64,000 bases of DNA from the NCBI RefSeq assembly GCF_947172395.1, contig NC_069102.1, positions 13,478,250-13,542,249 of the forward strand, in the 5' to 3' direction. The stretch comes from Bicyclus anynana (taxonomy: Eukaryota > Arthropoda > Insecta > Lepidoptera > Nymphalidae). The position numbers and the translations under genes are program-made. Below the pieces are notes generated by a model that worked only from the letters and a program-made list of their open reading frames with translations, made no database searches and was not told where the DNA came from. How positions within the stretch are numbered: the first letter of the stretch is position 1; each line of letters starts with the position of its first letter. Positions 57,576 to 64,000 of the stretch are shown here, piece by piece.

Positions 57576-57969
57576 ATGAACTATAAAGATAAACGCACAA
57601 ATAACAAAGATATTAGTAATTTTGTTTGAACGCGCATACAAATCTAACGATCATTACATTGCCTATGACGTCATTTTTTCGAGCCATTTTGTATGGGGCG
57701 TTTTTCAGGGATCCGCGGCAGCGCCGCTAATCTGACTCTTTAAATCCCTGTAGCTCCGAAAGTAATGATCGCAGATACCCTGTTCCTTTTACAAAATTGC
57801 TTTACTATTAGTATACTCTTAATTTATATACAATTTAAAAAACTGTCATCATCCCTATTATAAGTCGCATTTAATTTGACGTGAGTAGACGTTGCGGCTT
57901 CAAATTAATTTTCGTTAAACGGCTCAAATCGATATTTTTTGTTACTTTTAACTTTCTTTTATAGTTCAT
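57576..57969. mobile_element. MITE with about 55-base imperfect inverted ends
   Basis: The left end ATGAACTATAAAGATAAACG is mirrored on the right (reverse complement ATGAACTATAAAAGAAAG...), and similarity continues through AAAGATATT/AAAAATATC and TTTGAACG/GTTTAACG. The core has 'gccgctaatctgactctt' and a perfect CRE at 57666-57673. Confidence 0.65.
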
Positions 57970-58894
57970 TCACTGTTCTTACAAATTTGTTATATATTTA
58001 TCATGCATATCTCGATTTTTTTTTCTTATAAAGGTACAAACCTACCCTACTCGCAAACACAAAACTCTTACCTAATAGATGTATGAAAAATAATTCTTAA
58101 AATAACCTATCCTGTTCCTAGTGAAACAGAATAGGTAATTTTCAGGATAGGCATTATAAAAGTTTATCTAACTTTTGCACAGTAATCTGCGTGTACTTTT
58201 ATAATTACCTTGTCAAGTGACTTGGGAATTGCCAATCATTATCAAACTGCGATTGGTATGATTGTTTGTTAATGACCAAACTAAACTAACTGAAATTAAA
58301 TTAAATTAAAGGATTTACAAGTTTACACATTAAGTACTTGCTTAGTACTTAAGTACTATCTACAATCTACATTACTTTAAACAGTTATACTATACTTACA
58401 GTAAGATTCTACTGTACAATAGACGTGCTGAGCTTACTCTATAAAATAATCTTACTCTTCAGTGGATTAATCTTAAGAGTAAGAATATATGAGCGTAACT
58501 AAGCACGTACTGAGGAACATTTAGTCAAAAAGATGTCAATAAATAGTTGAGGCTAGTTGATATAGCAAATTGCCTGCATTGCACCAATCGAGTTTTAAAA
58601 TGCCAAACAAAATGAGTATGAATTTGCAGACAACCCGATCATTTTGATCGCGTGCAAGTTGTAACTGCGGTTGAATATTGAAAATAGCGTAAATATCCGT
58701 ATATCTATAGGCTACAGGCCATCAGTTTATGAGCTTTTAATCAAATTGGCTTTATTATGACTAATAATATAAATAGGTTGTCTCGTATCAGATTGAACTT
58801 ATGAGTTAGGTTTAATTTTAGAGAAAGAAATAATTACTTTTAGTCTCAAAACTGACATAATAAAGCAATGAAATATGGGTTGATAAATAATTTC
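57970..58894. other. Non-coding stretch
   Basis: AT-rich with several AAGTACT-type words near 58330. No gene or repeat is recognised. Confidence 0.4.
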
Positions 58895-59138
58895 TCAATA
58901 TCTAATATCAAACGTAATCCTGACAGCCAAAATTTCATTAATATCTATATTATATATCTTATCTATGTACCTATATACAAGCAAAAGGTCACGTCACGAA
59001 ACATCAAAGACTGCTTGACGTACAAAGATGAAAGGCAGGGAGGTAGTTTATAGTTATTAGAAGTCCGCTAAGAACGGATTTTGTGATATGACCGGTTCAA
59101 GGAGGTCTAAGAGCGAATGAAGCCACGAACGTCCGCTA
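58895..59138 (+). mobile_element. Helitron-like, third subfamily
   Basis: It shares 'aaggcagggaggtagttta', 'gtccgctaagaacgga' and 'aaggaggtctaagagcg' with 21690-21843 and ends 'acgtccgcta'. Confidence 0.55.
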
Positions 59139-59340
59139 AAATTATTTTATAGAAGCTAAAAGTTTGTTCGCATCATATGCTTCTATAGGTAAGTACAGTA
59201 AGCATTAGGCAACCATGGAATTTGAACCATCGTGGCTTTAGGAAGCAGATTTCAGAGGTTCAGATCAATTGCCAGATAACTAGATTCGTTGCCAGACCTA
59301 TAGACGACCCATCTAAAGATTAAAATTTTTAGCGTCTCAA

Positions 59341-59559
59341 ATGGCTAAGATAATTAACTTCCATCAATGGGCTGCGATATTTTATGTTATTGCGATGTTA
59401 TTATGTTATTGTGATGTTATTACAGGAGCATTGGAATGTACGATTCGGAAATGTTGGGGAACGCAAAGTTTCGTGGCTGCCGGCAATCATGTAGTTGTTA
59501 GAAATTATGCAGAATCTTTGTTATGCGTGCTTCTTATTATACCACAAAGATCTCCATGA
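59341..59559 (+). other. 72-codon frame with a signal-peptide-like start
   Basis: The ATG has a good insect context (TCAAATGGCT). Residues 10-25 (WAAIFYVIAMLLCY) are hydrophobic, followed by CDVITGALEC. However, this part is made by a 19-21-base near-tandem TTATGTTATTGYGATG, and no splice or homology support exists. It is unrecognised. Confidence 0.2.
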
Positions 59560-59779
59560 ATATTTTCGATTTTAGGACAAATATTACATTTCTCTAATAG
59601 CCTTTGCAATATCAGCTGGGTGCAGATATAATTCGTCAATTTTATAGGTATTTGAGGAAACATTTGTATATTTCATTTATATTAAAAACGAAAAAAAGAA
59701 ACGGCTCAGTTCCTAAGAAAATATTTAACTAACAACTAACTATTCAAATACTATCTTTTATTTGACAATGCAATTAAAA

Positions 59780-59945
59780 TATTTTTATTTATTTATTTAT
59801 TTATTTAAGCCTTTACAATCTAAATTACATAATATTTATTACATGCTTTACAGTTAAATTTCATCCCACTGCTGGGCAAAGGCCTCCCCCTTCCTCTTCC
59901 ATTGTGTCCTTTCCATTGCTGATCGGGTCCAGTATGTCCCTTCAA
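59780..59945 (-). mobile_element. LINE 3' fragment with (ATTT)n
   Basis: The reverse complement reads 'gaagaggaagggggaggcc', 'tttgcccagcagtgggatg' and ends in AAAT repeats at 59780-59805. This is a common insect LINE end, of a different family from the (ATG)n LINE. Confidence 0.65.
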
Positions 59946-60269
59946 ATTAAAATATAGTAGGTACTTTATAAATCTCTAAATTATCTACATTCCCCTAATA
60001 TCTAGAATCGCATATTAGTAAATAACTTCTCTAAAGATTGCCAAAGTTTTCCCATTTCGAGCGTCTTCGCGGTAATTTAATGACTTTAATATAGTTAAGG
60101 ATTGATTTATAAGTCGAATCTAATCGAGTAAAATACTTTTAGATTTCATATTAAGTATTTGATTTTCATTGACTGACGTACTATTAAAACTATTAAGATT
60201 GTTTACAGATGTACAGTAATTAATAGTATATAATTAAATATATAAACAAAAAAAGAGAACTCGTATCAA

Positions 60270-60532
60270 CCATCAGTAAACAGGAAACCAGAAGGAAACT
60301 GAACTTCTTTGGACACCTACAGAGCTCAGTTTTCGTTATCAAGATTAATATGGAAGGAAAGATAATGGGCAAGACATATCCTGGTCGTTGAAAATAGTTG
60401 GACTACATTAGAGAGTGGAACAGACTCGACTACCCTAAACTTCAACTTCACAAATTAAACGAGTTGTTAAAGATAGGAAAGCTTTTCATATACTGACCGC
60501 CAAACTCCGTTATGGGGATGATACTACGGAAT
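60270..60532 (+). mobile_element. Degenerate LINE 3' end
   Basis: The frame reads LNFFGHLQSS, then INMEGKIMGKTYPGR, then LDYIREWNRL with stops between. It ends CCAAACTCCGTTATGGGGAT and ATGATGAT-like bases. This matches the usual final segment of LINE reverse-transcriptase ORFs. Confidence 0.6.
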
Positions 60533-62004
60533 GATGATTAATTAAATCAAATGAGAGACTTTCTAATTAGAAAGTGAGTGAAGAGAAAGACCCAAGTTAA
60601 AATAAGAATTAAATTAATTTTGATGGTTATTAATAAAATTTCTTCTTTAGCAATACAGCAATGATGTTTGTCGGCAGAAATAACAGGTAGTATTTTTCCG
60701 AACAAGCAAAACGTTTAATGTGTCACACTACTGAAATTAAACCCTTCAAACCGAAACACGGAATATCAAAACGTAAGGTACCCCTACGTCGATTTCAAAG
60801 GATTGTGAAGGTAACACTTATGTAATAGGAGGGCACGCGATTATTGGGCAAATTGCGAAATTATGAGCACGAATCCATCGCACGTACGAGCCCGAACTGC
60901 GGAGAAATTCTAATCATTGTTTTGAAGTTCTGAAACTGACTGACTGACGTATCAAGGTCTACCTTACCCGGCTTATGTAGATTTGTTGTTTACAAACCTT
61001 AGAAGGTTGAAAAAGTTTTGTAAATTTAAATAAATTCATGTTTACGTGTTTTAACTGCTGCATCTTTTCTACTATGTAATACCGTGTAAGAAGCAGCTTG
61101 GGTTTTAGAAATTTGTACCACATTTCTCTTTACTACCGCCAACTTTTTTTATTGAAGATGAAAAATCCTTTCAAACTTTTGCTTGTTGACAAGGATAGTC
61201 TAACTTATACATGAACTAAAATGACATTCTCTGAACTGAAAGATTGGCACGGAACAATATACAAAGCATTTTATACATCTCATGCTCTCTGGCCTTTCTC
61301 TCATCATTTTCCCTTATCTCTCTTCTCTTCTTTGTATCTCTTAATATTTATACATATGCCAATCTTCTTCGCTACTCAACATACGCGTTGTCAAATTTTA
61401 GGAGTTCACGGTCCTGTGCGTGCCCTGTGCCAATCTCAGGTCCACCCAAGCCGAACATTCAAAAATTCCATGTCGCGGCGTGTCTTCTTTCGCAGAAATT
61501 TTCTGTTCAAGCTTTCCCAATTGCGAAAAAATAAGTGCAAATAAAACCCCATGACGACTATGCGCCAGGGTGAGCCACAAATCCTCCCTGTGCTTTCTAT
61601 TACATTATAGATCGACTATCAAAGTATCAATTCCTTCGACCATGCTCCTTTTCCTCAAACTAACCATATACCTTCAACTGTGGCGTAGGTAGGTACTTTG
61701 ACAACAGGTGAGATCGCATTTTCAACTTGTCGATTCAATGTACGCTCTAGGAGTCTACGTCTGTGGTGAGCAGTGGTGTTCAACCCCAAGATATAGGTCA
61801 GGCAATATGTAGTACACAAGGGGATTAATCCACACTTATTATTGGTCAGTCAAGTAGTATAGCTATAATTATTGAGCAACAATTATCATGTCATAATCAC
61901 ACCGTCTCAAGGAGATGTGGCAGCATATTTGCGCGTTGGACGCACGAGCGCGCTCAGCTGCGCTCACAGCTGCCCGTGCAGGGACGGGTACAGTTAGCGT
62001 ACCG
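60533..62004. other. Non-coding stretch
   Basis: A pyrimidine-rich part at 61290-61350 and a GC-rich patch at 61920-62010 are the only features. Frames at 61221-61544 have no recognised domain. Confidence 0.35.
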
Positions 62005-62016
62005 TACCAGATGGCG
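62005..62016. promoter_or_regulatory. CTCF-like motif
   Basis: TACCAGATGGCG at the end of a CpG-rich patch (61920-62030), about 0.7 kb downstream of the candidate membrane-protein exon on its strand. Confidence 0.25.
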
Positions 62017-62418
62017 TACGTACCGATTTGCGTCTTGAGACCTTAGAATACTAGTCCGCTGCTTGGTGCTTTATACTACCGCCAGTCTTGTGATGTTTTA
62101 CGGTTTATTAGGTACTAGACTGCGATCTATGTATGATGTTAGGGAACATACTCATACTACGTGAATCATTTTTAGGGTTCCGTCTAAAAAGGAAAAAACG
62201 GAAACTTGTATTTGTAAAACTTGGATTTGTAACATCACTTTGCTGTCCGTCTGTCGAGACCCTTTTTTCAGGGAATGTGTGGAGATCATCAAATATTTTT
62301 TTCTTTACAATTTACGTAGTTAGTAAGTATATGTCAAATCATGAATCTTTTTTGAAAAATATATAAATTTGGTTCATATTTGTCCCCTCCTACTCCGTAC
62401 ATCGTTTTAAAAACAATG

Positions 62419-62751
62419 TTAAATTATCGCAAAAACGAAAAGTTTATGAAAAGACATACAAACAGCTGAACATATAACCTTCTCCGTTTGGAATTCTGTT
62501 AAAGACGGCTCATACACCAAGACCAGCAAAGGGGCGTTGGAATCGATAGGGTTTGTGGCGATCAGTCCTGATATGACCTTGGTTGAAACCCATGGTCTAT
62601 ATTGAGTACCTTTCACCGTCGCAACCAGCTCAATTATCAAGCAGCTAATGATCCATAAACAAACAAAAACAATCGCAAGCTTGAAATGTGTCGCTAGGAG
62701 GCGCGTGCGCGCAAACCCATCTGCTGCGAAACCTGATCCGCTCCTTGCCAT
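62419..62751 (-). CDS. Possible first coding exon of a membrane protein
   Basis: From an ATG at 62751 the minus strand is open for 110 codons. Residues 1-22 are Gly/Arg/Ala-rich (MARSGSGFAADGFARTR), residues 25-46 form a clear membrane segment (LAIVFVCLWIISCLIIELVATV), and residues 48-91 remain coding-like (RPWVSTKVISGLIAT, APLLVLVYEPSLTEFQTEK). Possible donors are AAAG|GTACTC after 62610 and GAGAAG|GTTATA after 62479; neither is strong. An acceptor-like TTTTTTCGTGTACAG lies upstream at about 62850. The GC-rich start suggests constraint. I do not recognise the family, and the tail after about residue 91 is probably intron. Confidence 0.4.
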   Translation of the reverse strand: MARSGSGFAADGFARTRLLATHFKLAIVFVCLWIISCLIIELVATVKGTQYRPWVSTKVISGLIATNPIDSNAPLLVLVYEPSLTEFQTEKVICSAVCMSFHKLFVFAII

Positions 62752-62977
62752 ATGAATTATGCTATTCTTAAAAAAAAACCCATCAAACCATATTCAATCT
62801 TAATTTCAATCCAATATAACTCATAATCCACAACCCCAGTTTTCTGTACACGAAAAAATTCAACAATCGATACTAGACTTTAAGAGTTAGTGTGTAGAGT
62901 TGAAATTCATTTGTAAGATTTCACAGTGCTCCAGAAAGCAAATCATCTGGAAAGAGACATGTGTATTTTTCGGGAGG

Positions 62978-62989
62978 CACCAGATGGCG
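62978..62989. promoter_or_regulatory. CTCF-like motif
   Basis: CACCAGATGGCG, identical to 56510-56521, lies about 230 bases upstream of the candidate membrane-protein ATG on the minus strand. Confidence 0.3.
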
Positions 62990-63087
62990 TGGCTGGTTGT
63001 TTTTGAGATGTCATGATGCCGTATAATTTTTTTTTTTTCATATTTTTTTTGCTATAGCGGTTTGTATACTGTTACTTTTGTAGATAG

Positions 63088-63142
63088 AATACATTGTGTA
63101 CAGAAGTATAGATCTAAATACATTGTGTACAGAAGTATAGAT
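63088..63142. repeat. 26-base tandem pair
   Basis: AATACATTGTGTACAGAAGT... (63088-63113) is repeated exactly at 63117-63142 after three bases, just before a Helitron-like element. Confidence 0.9.
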
Positions 63143-63152
63143 AATATGTTAA

Positions 63153-63358
63153 CTAATATTATAGAGGCGAAAGTTTGTCTGTAAGTATGTGTTTGTTCCT
63201 CCTTTACGCTGCGGCTACTGAAGCGATTTTGCTGAATACAAATAGATTTCACTCTGGATTAACACATAGGCTACTTTTCATCCCGGAAAAAGCCATGTTT
63301 CCCGCGGGATTTATGAAAATTTGAATTATACGTGGACGAAGTCGCGGGGGATCGCTAA
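63153..63358 (+). mobile_element. Helitron-like, second subfamily, full length
   Basis: It starts CTAATATTATAGAGGCGAAAG and runs through 'tttacgctgcggctactg', 'ttttcatcccggaaaaagcc' and 'ttcccgcgggatttatg' to 'gacgaagtcgcgggggatcg'. It is the plus-strand counterpart of 47087-47299. Confidence 0.82.
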
Positions 63359-63719
63359 TTGGTTAATAAATGATAAAGTTATGAGGTAACAAGCTTAAAA
63401 AAACATACGCGTTGAATTGAGAAATCGGTTTTTAATAAAAAAAAATTATAATCAATTTTTTTTTCTGCAGTTAAAATTTGTTGTTGATGATGACAGTAGG
63501 TAAGAAAGTTTGGTGATAGATTACAAGTCAAGTGTGAATGGGGTCGTAATAAAAAATAATAAGCTAATAAGTACATTTTGGAGTTACAAATTCAATGTGA
63601 AAATTACACTGGTGGCAAAGTATTACATTTATCGATGGACAAATGGACGAGTCAAATTGGGCGATAATCCGTGTAGGCCGGGTTATTCCGAGAGCTGGTG
63701 AATATTTTTGGACAGATTT

Positions 63720-64000
63720 GTTTTTTTAATTCTTTGCAAGTTAGCCCTTGACTACAATCTCTCCTGACGGTAAGTGATGATGCAGTCTAAGATGGAAGCG
63801 GGCTAACTTGTTAAGAGGAGGATGAAAATCCACACCCCTTTTGGTTTCTTCACGGCCTCGTACCGGAACGTTAAATCGCTTGGCAGTACGTTATTGCCGG
63901 TAGGGTGGTAACTAGCCACGGCCGAAGCCTCCCACCAGCCAGACCTGGACTAATTAAGAAAATCTCAATCTGCCCAGCCAGGGATCGAACCCAGGAGCTC
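63720..64000 (-). mobile_element. SINE family A, cut by the window edge
   Basis: The tail begins at a T-run (63720) and the body is complete to the B-box region ('agggatcgaacccagg'). The rest of the head lies beyond the window. Confidence 0.88.

Noticed and set aside
61221..61544. Overlapping frames of 96-107 codons
   Set aside because: A pyrimidine-rich tract creates them, and no domain or conserved motif is visible.

Overview
This 64 kb window is eukaryotic and almost certainly from a moth or butterfly. It is AT-rich, gene-poor and filled with short interspersed elements typical of Lepidoptera: tRNA-headed SINEs, Helitron-like elements that begin TC and end CTAG between A and T, 5'-truncated LINE tails ending in (ATG)n, and small inverted-repeat DNA transposons. 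The real coding signals have introns with GT-AG borders. Most open frames of 60-110 codons lie inside repeats or have no coding character.

Two coding loci are well supported. On the minus strand, 7888-8107 is one internal exon carrying a complete LIM zinc-binding domain of the Prickle/Testin class, with good splice sites on both sides. Its partner exons were not recognised and probably lie outside or far away. On the plus strand, 32552-34470 plus 35105-35285 form a two-exon gene for a 699-residue protein. It has a long low-complexity Asn/Lys/Ser/Tyr-rich N-terminus and two C-terminal zinc fingers, one on each side of the intron; I do not recognise the family. Two polyadenylation signals just inside the intron suggest a 640-residue isoform with one finger. 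Upstream, two RFX X-box-like sites (28027, 29671), the second followed by a consensus splice donor, could mark its promoter and a non-coding first exon. This link is inference.

Weaker coding candidates are a 110-residue minus-strand membrane-protein start (62419-62751), a short promoter-like CpG-rich block ending in ATG plus a donor (16690-16812), a possible terminal exon (55091-55321), a possible small exon (35681-35748), and a CpG-rich 95-codon frame (42959-43246).

The rest is repeats and unassigned non-coding DNA. 1-6980 holds LINE tails, one between two copies of a ~120 bp direct repeat. 7-17 kb has SINEs around the LIM exon, a long inverted repeat (11856-12263), a TTAA-bounded MITE (13929-14060) and Helitron copies. 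17-32 kb is mostly unassigned with Helitrons and SINEs. 35-50 kb has more SINEs, a MITE, a nested insertion within a SINE, and hairpins. 50-64 kb has a LINE inserted into a Helitron, two further MITEs, and CTCF-like motifs. No complete transposase or reverse transcriptase, rRNA, CRISPR array or convincing functional tRNA was seen. I found no clearly new biological system; the best leads are the zinc-finger gene with its X-box upstream region and the long inverted repeat.
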